In this document: in pieces, positions 33,200 to 45,182 of the stretch | Numbering within the stretch: the first letter of the stretch is position 1 | Layout of the letters: the number at the start of each line of letters is the position of its first letter | Assembly (NCBI GenBank): GCA_021234155.1 | Contig: JAJEKV010000071.1 | Span: 5,206,483-5,270,482 of the forward strand | Origin: Isoetes taiwanensis | Lineage: Eukaryota; Streptophyta; Lycopodiopsida; Isoetales; Isoetaceae | Length of the DNA: 64,000 bases | Direction of reading: 5' to 3' | Program-made: the position numbers and the translations under genes | Notes under the pieces: model-generated | Told to the model about the DNA's origin: nothing | The model's input: the letters and a program-made list of their open reading frames with translations, nothing else | Databases searched by the model: none

Positions 33200-36100
33200 A
33201 TGGCTGATGTAATTTTGTCAGATATCTGGCGGGGAAAAAGGTGGCGAAGGAAGAGTCCACAATTTCGCGCCATCACAACCGGATTTGTCCGGAGGGTATG
33301 GTTGTCGCTTCAATTGTGAATGTTCCGATGGACAAGCATCGCTACCAATTCCAAAATGGAAATAGAAAAATGGGTGAAGCTGTGGGGACTTTTGTGTTGT
33401 GGTACAAGAAGGACATTGCTGCTCAAATTGATATAGATGAGGAAGCATGCACCCCACCGTGTCGATAAAACGCATAGACCGGGCGGGGTGACAGAGGGAA
33501 TGAGGGGTTAGCCAAGAATGAGATTTTAATCATGTGCAAGGGCTTTCTAGAGATGAGTTAGTTGAGAAGGCGTGCACACTCATGCATGAATCTTTGCTAC
33601 ATGGCTTATGCCTATGGTGTTATCGTTTTTGCCGATCCAAACCATGCCCGGTTCGGACGTGAAGTTAGGGGAAGGCTCGATAGTCGCTACTATCATGAAC
33701 ATTTTTCCAATGCGAAAAAAGATCTCTATGCGCCGCCAGTTCGTGCGTAAAATGCCCCAACCGCATGACCTTGTGAGATGGCCCATAGCCCTCGTGCTCG
33801 TTGATAACATTCCGGTTTCTACTCTTGTGGTTGCGTGTGAAGGAGAAGGATGTGGAGAATGAACCTTACTCCATTAGACCCGAAATTGGCATCACCAAAA
33901 AGAGACCTTACAAAGATGGTCAATGGGAGACCCGTAACACGCCAAAGACAGAGTAAATGTGAAAGAAAAACTAGTGCCGAGGCTATTCTAGACTTCGTGT
34001 CATCACCGCCGCATGAAACGATGTCAGGCAAATTTTACATCCCGTGAGATAGCTTGCATGAGAACCTTTTATGGAACATGAAGTCCCTGAGCGCGACAAC
34101 TTTTGCATTTAACATGCTAGATCTTTGCTCGAAAATGGTGTAGTCCGCAAACCGATGTTGAATAACAAACAAAGTGTGCGTGAAAGCATGGCATAAAGCC
34201 TATGGCATTCCCATTTCCACTTTTACAAGTGGAAGAAGCTCTTCAATGATGGCCACGTAATTGCCGAGCACGGAAATACCGGGTCTAAGAAGCCAAGGTC
34301 TCATACTTTGGTCGGTAATGCCGTGGCTATCTATGTTCATAGATGAAAACGCAGAGACGATGCCACACCGCCGAAAATTACGAGCGAGGGTATGAACAAA
34401 ATGTTAAGAGGCTACCTTAGGCCTTGACTAAGAAGGATATACACCAAGAAGTAGATATTTCCGTTCGAGAGATGACAAAGGGCAAGCATATTTCTCCTTC
34501 GTCATTTAAATCGCTTGGAAAGAGAATCATTCGAGGTATCAATAGCTAAGAGGATAGCATTTTCCAAGTGTAACACCCGTATTGTCATAAAGGAAAAGCT
34601 TGCTAAGACCAGAGATCCAAACGAAAAAGAAGGGTACTTGCAATAGAGAGAAAATCACATATGACGGCCCAGATTTCTTGCAGGGAGCCTTTATCGGGTC
34701 CCCGAGAGCTTTGTCGCGATAGATCTCCCGAGCACGCTTTTAACCATTATACATGATAAGATGGATCAGAATAAGACCATGGTCCCTCGCCTAGAGAAGC
34801 TAGCAAAGTCTCGTATGGAGGGGTGAACGATCAAGGTCGGGTGTTACTGGTGTGCTCTCATGCACGGCCATGGTATAGGTGCCTTGGGCCACTTCTCACC
34901 GGACCTCGGCCCCGATGATTCTAATTTTCATGTGGGATCCTTGAATCATACCTTGAAGACACCGGAGAATAAATCGAGGATAATTGGGGACATTTGAGAG
35001 ATACCGATCGTCCGAAAGTGGGGGTGAAAGCAATTTTAAAACACGATAACCTCGGGACAAAAATGATGAATGGCAGTAGAAATGATTTTATGCCTCCTAT
35101 CAAAGGCCCCATGGTAGCAAACAAGTTGCCTAGGAGGCTTTACTTGCAGACTAGATAATTGCTCAGTCGGAATAAGAATAGATATCTTTTCTCTTACTTG
35201 TCATACTTGGTTTGGTTAGGTGTATTTGATCAAGTGCATTTGGGATTCATGATGGTTGGACACACCCACGATGACATAGATGCCCTATTTGGAAACTACT
35301 CTACTCTAATGAGAAGATCGATGCATTGACTATTCCTGAGCTTATGCAACTCTTTCAAAGCAAGTAGTTCAAAGGCTCCTTCGCCTTTACCTTGTGACAG
35401 AGAGGTTCCCGATTGGAAGGAATTCGTGAAAGGTTTTATCCCCCGATAAGAAGGACCGTTTATGTGGTCACTTGGAACCTCTACTCTTCAAGTTTTGCAT
35501 GAAGGATGGATGGCCACTAATGTTCTACAAGATGAGGCAGGGCATAGGGAGTGGCTCCCCTGAAAAGGGAATCAGAATGTGGAAGGAGGATGCCCAAGGT
35601 TTACCTATGATTCCGAGAGGGTCACCTAAGGTCCCCGCAGCCTATATGGGAGCTTGAAAGATATAGGTGCATTAAGAGCTTCTATTGCCAAGTACATGAT
35701 GCAATTGGGCAGCTATTTCTAGAGCGGGCGATAAGTCATGGTCCAACACATATATGAATGAAGTTATTGACTACTTGGTCCACCTTGTTTGAAGTGCTTG
35801 GTGACGTGCAGCCCCAGAGAGCTCTCATTCAGGATTTCTCGCCCAAAGACTGTGCAAAGTGCATTGGAAGAACCCAAAGAGTGTTTGTGGATGAGCACAT
35901 TGAAGCATCTCATTACGTTGGGCCTTTCTGTAGACCCCAAGAACCCAGCTTGAAATATTCGACTCTACCAAGATGTCAAGAAGGAAATGCTCTTGCTAAT
36001 CGCACCACATGATAACCGCCCGACATGGATGGGTTTTGCCGAAGAGGACCCAATAGAGGACCCTAATCTCCCACATTACTTAAGAGGTGTTTGTCTCTTT

Positions 36101-36342
36101 GGTTTGAACCTATTGCCTTAAAGGGAACCTCATATGCAATGCAAGATAGGGATTCTTTGGAGCAAGAATTGAGACCCAATCCTAATGACCCGCCACGCTA
36201 CCAACCTTTGAAAACAATAGACTATGGTTGGGCCGTAGAGACCAGGCCATTGTCAAGTGGTGATCCCCAAAGAGTGTTAGGGCTGGCCAGGTTGCAAGAA
36301 TTAGTGGCTAAAGAAGCTAAGGACGATGATGAGAACTCTTGA
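33200..36342 (+). pseudogene. DUF7869-like protein, multiply frameshifted
   Basis: A long plus-strand protein trace in changing frames. The N-terminal part near 33290-33470 has EGMVVASIVNVPMDKHRYQF and KMGEAVGTFVLWYKKDI, resembling a domain (DUF8039-like) found in some plant transposon proteins. The middle (34740-35330) has LTIIHDKMDQNKT, CALMHGHG, then NKNRYLFSYLSYLVWLGVF and GFMMVGHTHDDIDALFGNY, the hallmark H-T-H-x-D-I-D motif of proteins I know as DUF7869. The C-terminal part (35470-36342) has FKFCMKDGWPLMFYKM and ends in an acidic tail. I infer a transposase-like or unknown enzyme. The family assignment is from memory. At least six frame changes make it dead. Confidence 0.5.
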
Positions 36343-36481
36343 GGTATGCAATGCTCTTTTACATAATTACTATATCATTCATAACATGAAAGTTACAATA
36401 GACTAGTTATTATTTGTTACGCCTCTGCGTTTTCCATCTCAACACAAGAGCTCTTACACTATACAATGCTAAATGTGTGAT

Positions 36482-36720
36482 TCATTCATCTTGTGGATCT
36501 GTAGTAGTGATCCCCGATATCTCATAGCTCATTCGCCAGAAGCCAAATCAGATGGATCATTACACTAATTGACGCTAGGCAACGAATCTCGGCCCAAAGC
36601 TTTTCTTAGCGGTAGGGATCAAGAAGAAGATGCCCTGTCTAGGCAACCAACAAGATCGAGTGGCTCATTGAGCACTTGATCGCCTCGATGTGGTGAACCG
36701 ATGATGGCTTAAAAATCCAT
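36482..36720 (-). pseudogene. Small antisense protein, copy 1 (broken)
   Basis: The ATG at 36718-36720 is followed after two codons by TAA, but the homologous sequence continues to a DPQDE-stop at 36482. CACTATAAAAG lies upstream near 36750. It is the most similar in DNA to copy 2. Confidence 0.45.
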
Positions 36721-37059
36721 GGGAGAAGAGTGAACTTTAGCCCCGAAGTGAGAAGCTTTTATAGTGAAGTAGAATGATTGAGGTGAATTATTGGGCTTGA
36801 CTTCGGCGCCATTATTGCTCGTGTATTAGACCGTTGTATAAATACAAGTATAATACATCTTTCGTATGGATATATGTATGCTTTTAAAACATGTGCTTGA
36901 GTAATTCAGGTATGGTTGAAATTAGGAACTGCTTGCAGATATACTGGAAGTCGAGTAGCACACCCTTACACTACATTCAGGTATGATACATCAAACAATA
37001 TTCATTGTGGTATTATTTCCTTACATAGCTCTTACACTATACAATGCTAAACAGGTGAT

Positions 37060-37301
37060 TCATTCATCTTCAGGATCTGTAGTAGTGATCCCTGATATTT
37101 CATAGCTCATTCGCTCAGGAAGCCAGATCAGATCGATCGTAACACGAATTGACGCAGGGCAATGAATCTCAGCGCCCAAAGCTTTTCTTCGCAGGTAGGG
37201 ATCAAGAAGAAGATGTCTGCCAGGCAACCAACAAGATCTGAGTGGCTCATTGAGCACTTGATCGCCTCAATGTGGTGAACTGAAGAAGGCGAAAAATCCA
37301 T
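37060..37301 (-). pseudogene. Small antisense protein, copy 2 (frameshifted)
   Basis: The ATG at 37299-37301 opens a frame with HHIEAIKCSMSHSDLVGCLA. After a shift it continues as LDPYLRRKALGAEIHCP and ends SYEISGITTTDPEDE at 37060. It aligns with copy 3 in the order IKCxxSxxDL, LDPxLxxKAxG, then an acidic C-terminus. Predicted ancestral length is about 80 residues. No known family was recognised. The TATA box CACTATAAAGG is near 37343. Confidence 0.45.
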
Positions 37302-37663
37302 GGGGGATGAATGAAATTAAGCCCCGAAGTGAGAAGCCTTTATAGTGAAGTGGAATGATTGAGGTGAGTTATTGGGGTATACTACACCACCAAAAGTCTG
37401 AACGTGTATCAGACTGTTGTATACGTACAAGAATAATACTTATTTCATACTAATATGCGTATGTTTCAAAACATGTTTGCTTGACGAATTTAGCTATGAT
37501 TGAATTCAATGACAGCTTGCAGAATAAGTGGAGGTGGGATAGCACATCGTTACAATATACTCAGTTAAGGTACGTGATATTACATCCTTAATCAGAATGC
37601 TATTACATCCTTACTTAGTTATTAGGTACCCATGTCATTATTACATTATTAGCAGGTGCAGAT

Positions 37664-37908
37664 TCACTCGTCATCAACATCAAAGCTCGTGATGCCATTC
37701 AGCTCATAGATCTCCCCGATCGTGAAGCCATAAATATGGACTTAACGCTGAAAGTGAGCTTCCTGCAAGCACTAGCAGGTCCATCAGCTTTAGATAAGAG
37801 CCATGGATCAAGCTTAACGCCATTTCTAGCGCATTCGCCGAGATCGTTGTAGCTCAAGTAACACTTGAAAGAGCGGATGTGCTCTGGACGAGGCATCGAG
37901 GAAGCCAT
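37664..37908 (-). pseudogene. Small antisense protein, copy 3 (near intact)
   Basis: The ATG at 37906-37908 opens 60-70 codons: an N-terminal part with SFKCYLSYNDLGECARNG, a central LDPWLLSKADGPASACRKL, then FSVKSIF. A one-base shift near 37730 leads to FTIGEIYELNGITSFDVDDE and the stop at 37664, which matches the acidic end of copy 2. No signal peptide or known domain. It is divergent to the histone-fusion ORF that starts 316 bases away, so the gap may be a shared promoter. Confidence 0.45.
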
Positions 37909-38223
37909 GGAAGATGAATGGCCTCTACCCCCTCGTGAAGCCGTTTTTATAGTGAAGTAAACTTATTGATGTGAATTATTGGCATACAATGTAGGGCCAT
38001 TATTGAGCTTATACGAGTGTCATGTACACGTACAAGTATAACACAAAATTTGTATGTATATGTGTATGTTAATTACCTCATGTTTGTTGGGCTCGAGTAC
38101 TAGGTGAAAGTATTCGTGCTTGAGCAAATAAGGTGTGCTCAAAATTCTCAAAATTGCGTTATTTTATCCAATTAATGAAATCATGCTTTGAAGTTAAATG
38201 CTGCTAACCAACCCTACACTATC

Positions 38224-39257
38224 ATGGAGCAGCCAGACCGAGCTTTTGCCTTCACCAAGTTTTACCCCTCGCCTAACCATGAGGAAGATCCCGATGACCT
38301 CATTAGAACTGAGGCCCAAAGAATTATGCACCTGGCTAGGTTAGAAGACCTCCAGCAAATAGCTAGTGGCCTCCCAGAAGTGCGTGCCAACCATTTTTAC
38401 TACCTTGGTAGAGGCCATGTGCTTATCTGCATGGACCACTACAACCTTCCTCCGTTCCATTGGAATGCTGAGTCAAATAGCTTCATTTTCGAGAATGCAC
38501 TACCTAGCTTCACACAAGACCGCATAGACGTCGTGCAAGCTGACATGCGAGCTTACCCGGACCGGTACCATACGGAGATTGCCAGGCGGATACAAGTGCG
38601 CCAGGACAAGGAAGCCCGGGATGCTGAGAGAGAGAGGCTCCGTAAGGCAGCGGAGGATGCCCAAACGCAGCAGGGCGGGGTTTAGAATGTCGAGCAGCAA
38701 GAGGATCAGCATGTGAGCCAGGAAGGAGATCAGAATCCTGTTGTCCCAGATAAGGAGGAGCGGTGGGGTAATAGGAAGAGGAAGCATACGAAGCCCACAC
38801 GGGGGGGCGTCAATTACAAGACCCGGCTTCAGAAGGATGCCCAAATTGGAAAGAACACGTCGGCTCAGTGTCGGGAACAGATTGTGCAGCGGGCGAAACA
38901 TCCCTCGACCGGCGGGAAGTCCTTGCGATTGCTCCAGGCAACTGTCAAGCCAAAAGGAAGCCCCATAGGTTCCGACTGGGCACAGTAGCTCTTCGCGAGA
39001 TACGTAAGTATCAGAAGACTACTGAGCCATTGATACGTCGGCTACCTTTTTAGCGACTTGTCCGGGAGATTGCCCAAGAATTTAAGACCGATCTGAGGTT
39101 TCAGGCCTTTGCTATCCTCGCACTCCAGGAGGCTGCCAAGGCTTACCTCATAGAGATTTTGAGTGACGCCAACCTCTGCGCCATCCATGCAAAGTGGGTT
39201 ACCATAATGCCCAAGGATATCCAGCTCGCAAGAAGGATCCGAGGGGAGTTTCGGTGA
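38224..39257 (+). pseudogene. Novel domain fused to a histone H3-like protein
   Basis: The first canonical ATG is at 38224. About 150 residues of an unknown domain follow (HFYYLGRGHVLICMDHYNLPP is typical), with a charged helix (ARDAERERLRKAAED). A TAG at 38683-38685 interrupts a basic linker. The same frame then gives [15 protein letters not shown], resembling the H3 tail around RKSTGGKAPRKQLAT. After one frameshift near 38945 the H3 fold follows: [19 protein letters not shown], a TAG inside LPF[14 protein letters not shown], [27 protein letters not shown] and a TGA at 39255-39257. The C-terminal part is canonical H3-like, not CENH3-like, at this loop. Both TAG stops could be CAG changed by C-to-T. 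It is element A cargo, in sense with gag-pol. Confidence 0.8.
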
Positions 39258-39519
39258 CTATGGGACCTTCTTTGTTTTGTTGTAAAATTTTGTAGATCTA
39301 TCTATGTAAAATACTCTTTTTGTGAAGCTATAAATATAAAAGTGTCTCTTTCCGCCACTTGGTGTGTACCTAAGTCTAAATTATTAAATAAATAATAATT
39401 TTTTTAATAACCTAGGAAAGCGTGCCGAAAAGTATAAAGTCACTTTTTTGGCCCATTAGGGTTTCATTTTCGTTTTTGCTTCTAGGGTTCGTCTCTTCCT
39501 TTCTTGCGCCTTCTTCCTC
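39258..39519. promoter_or_regulatory. Intergenic gap, possible terminator and promoter
   Basis: AT-rich gap with AATAAATAATAATTTTTTTAA-like sequence near 39385-39410, between two sense ORFs. It may contain polyadenylation signals for the histone-fusion ORF. No clear TATA box was assigned. Confidence 0.3.
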
Positions 39520-40503
39520 ATGGCTCGCCCAATGCTACAGCAGTGGTACCTGGATGGCGAACACTGGGACCCCACGGTTCCCTTTGATCTTATCCATCCC
39601 CATCTGCTCCAGCAAGTGGACCTCATCAGCAATATGCAGGCGCACCCCGACTACGCTGCCTTCCTTCAATTCTACTGTGAGGAGATTGTGCCTGCTTGCG
39701 TCTTTAATGAAGACGACTCACAGCTCTACCTCGACTTCCACACCTTGCTCGAGATGCTAGGAGGTGATGAGCATGGCCGGAATGTCATCAAGGGCATAAG
39801 GAGGCGAGGGATCGACCTCCCCATTGTTACTATAGATCGGGAAGTCTGTTTTGAGGCCCGATTTGCACTGGCCATCATTATGGACCAGTATATTGAGGAT
39901 GAGCAGATACCTGCCGAGAGTACCTCCTGACCCGGAAGACGATCAAGTCGTTGACGAGCAGGACTTTGCACGGTGGAGGGAGCTAGCCACCGAAGCACCG
40001 GCAGGCGAAGATAAAGCCCTCAAGCTCGAAGGGCTAAACCTCCTCCCTACCGTGCTCTTGAACAACCAAGAGTACCTGATTCTAGAGGACATCATGTGGG
40101 CTTACCGCGTCATTGCTGACATGCGGGGTCGCCGTAAGATAGAGGTCCTCTATGATCTTGCCGAGTACTGCCAGGATGACTTCCTCGACTTTACGACACC
40201 GGTTGTGCATCTGCCACAAGTCGAGAACTTGTTGGTATATCGGCCAGAAGAGCTAGAGCCCGTTGAGACCCTTTTGTCTCTTCGGCAGTTCCTATTGACT
40301 GATACACCCCAGCCTCCGGAGGAGCAGTTTGCCGCTCACATGCGGCCTCCTCCTGCAGATCAGCCATTGCAGATCACCATGGGAGGGGTGGATCAAGAAG
40401 AGGAAGACCTTTGGGACACTAAGGTGAGCCTTAGGGATGATAAGGAAGAAGCAGAGCAAGAGAAGATCCCCGTTAACTTGGAAAAGGAAGCGGAGACCTC
40501 CAG

Positions 40504-40508
40504 GGATC
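40504..40508. repeat. Target-site duplication of element C (left), ggatc
   Basis: The bases ggatc flank the copia element on both sides (also 45525-45529). Confidence 0.9.
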
Positions 40509-40859
40509 TGTTATTTATGATGTCTTGAGGCTGGGATTTGAACCCAAGTTTAATTCCAATACTCAGCCTCCTACAATCAGCTCCAGCAGCTCTGCTTGCA
40601 AGACTCCCTCTGATGCTACAGACAACAGAAGCAACTCCGGCTCCCGCTCCAGGCAAATCGGCCCCACAGGCCTGCTCCAGCCACTTCGGCTCCCCTGAAC
40701 CAAAATCCGGCTCTATCACTGCTTCACCGTGTTCACTGCCCTAATCGTCCGCCAGGTTACAGAACAGAAAAATTCATATATTTCGAAAAGCTCCATATTT
40801 TTATTATTAACAAAACCATAGTCTTTTATTTGATTAAACCATGACCCATGTTCCCAACA
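40509..40859 (-). repeat. Element C 3' LTR
   Basis: On the plus strand runs from TGTTATTTATG to TTCCCAACA. A 9-bp insertion near 40836-40846 distinguishes it from the other LTR. Confidence 0.92.
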
Positions 40860-40870
40860 TCCCTTCCTCA
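40860..40870 (-). other. Polypurine tract of element C
   Basis: The minus strand reads GAGGAAGGGA next to the 3' LTR. Confidence 0.8.
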
Positions 40871-43800
40871 TGATTTAATCAAAATATCTCCTTTATCAAT
40901 ACCAAGTTTGTATCTGAGATCTTCAAATCTACTTCCTCTTAAAGGCTTTGTAAGAATATCTGCAAGCTGATGATCTGTAGTAACATACTGGACATTTATT
41001 TGTTTTTTTTCCACCATATCTCTTAGAAAATGCATATGCATTTCAATGTGTTTCGTCCTTTCATGAAGAACAGGATTCTTACACATCTGAATACAACTCA
41101 TATTGTCACATTGTAGCTCTGTAGGATTTCTTTGTGGCACATCTAGTTCCTGTAATAATTTTCTAAGCCAGATAATCTCCTTAGCAGCTAATGTGCAAGC
41201 TGCATATTCTGCTTCTGCTGTTGATAAGGCAATAGATTCTTGTTTCTTACATTTCCATGAAATTAAGCTTCCACCTAAGCACATAGCAAAACCCGAAGTG
41301 GATCTTCTTGTATCTAAATCTCCTCCCCAATCTGAATCTGCGAATGCTTTTAAAATCATATTATCATTTTTATATTGAATGCCAAGATCTAGAGTACCTT
41401 TCAAATATCGTAGAACACACTTGGCTATCGCCCAGTGACACCTGCCAGGATTATTCCCAAACCTCATTAGCAAATTGACCACAAACGATATGTCAGGTCT
41501 AGTGCAATTAGCGATGTATAAAAGACATCCCACTAATTCTCTGTATGGCACGTCTTCCATATCTCTATACTCCGCTTCTATTTGAGGTCTTATGCTGCTA
41601 GATAATTTTTGTCCTGGGACAATTGGAGTGCTTACAACCTTACAACTTTCCATTTTGAACCTTTTCAACATTCCTTGTATGTTTTTTGCCTGTGTCAAAG
41701 TAAGTGTCTTTGCTGTCCTGTTTCTAGAGACTTCCATTCCTAAGAAACTCTTAAGTTCACCCAAATCTGTCATCTGAAACTTCCCTTTAAGAATTTGTTT
41801 ACAACAATATAAGCACTCCATATTATTGGATACCATAATACAGTCATCCACGTACAGAGCTATCAGACAGTAGCCACTGTTATTTTTGTATAGATAAATA
41901 TTCCCATTAGTATCCAATTTTCTGAAACCTTGTTGCTTCAGAAATTTATCTATGCATTGATATCACTGCCTTGGAGACTGTCTTAGACCATATACTGCCT
42001 TTTTCAATCTCCATACTTTATTTGATCCTTCCTCAAAGCCAGGTGCTTGTTTCATATAAATTTCTTCATGAAGATCAGCATTCAAGAAAGCCGTTTTAAC
42101 ATCCATGTGATGCACATCTAAGTCTCTAGCATTTGCTAATGCTAGTAACAGCCTGATACTTGTAATTTTCACTAACGGGGAGAACGTCTCGTCATAATCC
42201 ACACCCTTCATTTGTGAAAACCCTTGTGCCACAAGTCTTGCTTTATACTTCTTTTCTCCATCAACTCCTGTTTTAATTCTGTAAACCCATTTATTTCCAA
42301 CGATATTTTTATTGAGAGGTTTATTGACAAGCTCATAGGTACCTGTGGCCTTAAACGAATTCATCTCATCAACCATCGCACGCGTCCAGAATTCTGCATC
42401 ATCACCACTTACAGCATCGTCATAACCTGTTGGCAACTCAGAGTTTAATATATTCATGATTTCTGGTGTATCATCACTGTGTAATCGTCTACTTTTTCCA
42501 CTGATATCAAATCTCCCGTATCTGCTCAAATCCACATGTGACTGTGCCTCCTCTCTAAGTATCTCCGCATGTGTTCTCCTTTTCCTTGGTCTATCACGTT
42601 GTACTTCTTCCGCGTGCACTTGTTCTGCTTGTTCTGATACAATTTCATGTTCTGTTACTCTGTCACTTTCGAAAATTGTTCCACCATCATTAGCCTTCAC
42701 AATAGCGGGCTTCGTTACCCCATCATCATGCCACTCACTTCCATCACTATCAGAATCATAGTCATCATAGTGAACTTTAATTCTTGTAAAATCCGATCCC
42801 TGTACAACAGACTTGTCACTAGAAGATTTACATTTATTTGCTTTTAGGAAATCTCTGTATAGAATGTTTTCATCAAACACCACGTCCCTACTTATTATAA
42901 CCTTCCTTGTTTGTGGATCATATAATCTGTATCCCTTGCTTTCAAGATCATATCCTACAAGAAAGGTGATAAGGGACTTATCATCCAATTTTTGTCTGTC
43001 TTCATCAGGTATATGAGTATATGCCATACATCCATATACCTTCAGTAAGGAGTATACATTTTCAACATGACCTTGATCCCACACATTTTTAGGTGTTTTG
43101 CCAAGCAAACTTACTGAAGGTATCCTGTTTTGAATAAACACATCAGTCTTAAGAGCTTCCTCCCATAGAAATTTTGGTAAGCCTGCTTGTTTTAACATCG
43201 ACCTTGTAGCATTCAATAAGGTCCTGTTTTTACGTTCTGCAACACCATTTTGTTGTGGTGTTGCTCTACATGTTAACTGTCTTTTAATCCCTGCCTGTTT
43301 ACAAAAGGATTCAAATATTTTGGCCATATACTCTCCTCCTCTATCACTTCTTAAACAAACAATCTGATTTCCTGTTTCCCTTTCACATTCAGCTACAAAC
43401 ATTTTGAATGCTTGTAGTGTTTCACTTTTCTTCCTTAAGAGATACAGTTTTGTCATTCTAGAATGATCATCAATAAATGTCACGAAGTATCTCTTACCTG
43501 TTCTGCCAGTAATGTTTAGGGGTCCGCACAGATCCGAATGAACAAGTTCCAATTTCTCATTAGCTCTTGCTCCATGTTTCTTAAAAGGAAGTCTTGACTG
43601 TTTGCCAAACATACATCCTGGACACAACAACCCTTTTGCATCATGTATTTCCTTTTCTTTTATCAGGCCAAGCTTATACAACTGCTTCATATATTTTAGG
43701 CTTGCATCCCCAAGCCTTTCATGCCACATTCTGACAACATCTAGTGGTTTTGCAACAATACTAAACAAATGTGGAGAATAAGCATCATTCAGCACAAATA

Positions 43801-45163
43801 ATTTCCCAACGCGCTTTGCCAAGAAATGAACTTTATTATTCTTCAAAATTTTACATACATGTTTATCAAAATGCACCTCAAAATCCAAATCTACCAACTG
43901 AGAAACCGAAACTAAGTTCTTTACAAGCCCAGGTACACACAAAACATTTTTTAAAGTCACTGGCCAGCCCTCCAAATTGTACAACTGCAAAATTCCCTTT
44001 TTCAAGACTTTTTGCTCCCTTCCATCTCCCAGCTTCACATGCGAAGTTTTAGCCGTATCCTCCTGCTCAGTTAACAAGCCTGAAGCTTTCAAGACTGTTG
44101 CTTCAGCTCCACTATCTATAACCAAGGTATTTTCATCAGTGTCTACTTTTGGCACAAAGGAAGAACATGCAATTGGAATTACCTCATCCTCTTCATCTTC
44201 TGTAGTATCAAGAGTTCCAATTTCTTCAGCTCCCACATTCAAGGCCGATGCTCCACCTCTTCTGCCTCTTCCCCTAAAACTTGCTCTTCCTCTTCTACCC
44301 CTGTTTGTGTTTTTAGGACTTGAGCAAGCAGCAGAAAAATGACCATAGCCTCCACAATTGTAACAAGTTACATCAGTTCTAACCTCAGTCTTTCCAATCT
44401 TTGGACAATTTGACTTAAAATGCCCATATTGTCCACATTTAAAGCAAGCTCCAGCAGGTGATCTATTCTCCGTACTATCTTGAAACTTTCCCTTTCCTTT
44501 TTTAACAACAAGTATTTCAGAGGACTCACCTATTTCACCTTGCATAACTTTCCTTTGCTCAAGTTCAGTATGAGCCATTCTCTCTGCATGATCTCGGTCT
44601 TTTGCCACCTGTCTGATTAAAGTAGAGAGATTCTCCATATCTGAAAACATCTTAGCTACATTATTTATGTGTGCCTCCCTGGATAACCCTGCACCGGCAA
44701 CCTCAAGGTCTGCGCACAAACTATCAAATCTCTGAAACAAATCACCAATGCTGATTTGACCATCATATTTCAATTTCCTTAACTCGGACTCTAGCACATC
44801 TATCTGTGAAGATGACTTCCTCTCATATTGATTTAACATGTATTTCCACATCTCCCTAGGACTAAGCCCTCTGATTTTTAATAAAATTCCAGGACTTACC
44901 TTGCACATAATGATGCCCTTGGCTTGAAGTATCTTGAGAGCATCCGATTTAGCAGCAGCATCATCTTTACTGCTACCAGCTTCAACCTCAGTTTTTACAG
45001 CAGTCTTCAGCTCAGCAGTAGGTGTTACAGATGGGTCTACTATGTCCCAAAGCCCTTCAAACATCAAGATCTCCCGAATTGTCTCTTTCCAGATTTGAAA
45101 CCCTCCTTCACCTTTAAAGACATCCACAGTATTCAGCAACGATGCTCCAAATCTAGTGTCCAT
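40868..45163 (-). CDS. Copia Gag-Pol polyprotein, one premature stop
   Basis: A single frame of about 1,430 codons beginning at the ATG at 45163. In order: a UBN2-type Gag with RFDSLCADLEVAG, two zinc knuckles (CFKCGQYGHFKSNC and CYNCGGYGHFSAAC), protease VIDSGAEATVL, GAG-pre-integrase MWHERLGDASL, integrase with HSDLCGPL, FIDDHSRMTKLYLL and RSDRGGEY, reverse transcriptase with KARLVAQGFSQ and YVDDCIMV, and RNase H with ADSDWGGD and SIALSTAEAEYAA. The order protease, integrase, RT, RNase H is copia. The only break is a TGA near 41960 in QSPRQ-stop-Y, where copia proteins normally have RQWY; TGG to TGA is G-to-A. Catalytic residues are otherwise present. Confidence 0.93.
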
Positions 45164-45169
45164 CCTTTA

Positions 45170-45182
45170 ACTCTGATACCAC
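45170..45182 (-). other. Primer-binding site of element C
   Basis: The minus strand reads GTGGTATCAGAGT directly after the 5' LTR, complementary to initiator tRNA-Met. Confidence 0.88.

Larger units (their letters stand above)
36440..37990 (-). repeat. Three tandem units of 575-610 bp, each a small minus-strand gene
   Basis: Unit 1 starts near 36451, unit 2 near 37027 and unit 3 near 37640. Units 1 and 2 are closely similar over about 350 bp; unit 3 is clearly related but diverged. In each, on the minus strand, a CTTCACTATAAA box lies about 30-45 bp upstream of an ATG, preceded by a conserved region with a GTATAAATACAAGTATAA(T/C)AC-like stretch (unit 1 wording) and ending in an acidic C-terminus. 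The arrangement is that of a tandemly duplicated transcription unit. Confidence 0.65.

Noticed and set aside
38868-39257. Centromeric histone CENH3
   Set aside because: The loop and C-terminus read as canonical H3 ([24 protein letters not shown]), without the longer CENH3 loop.
40393-40744. ORFs at the copia LTR (also 45133-45418)
   Set aside because: LTR sequence present twice; not part of the polyprotein.
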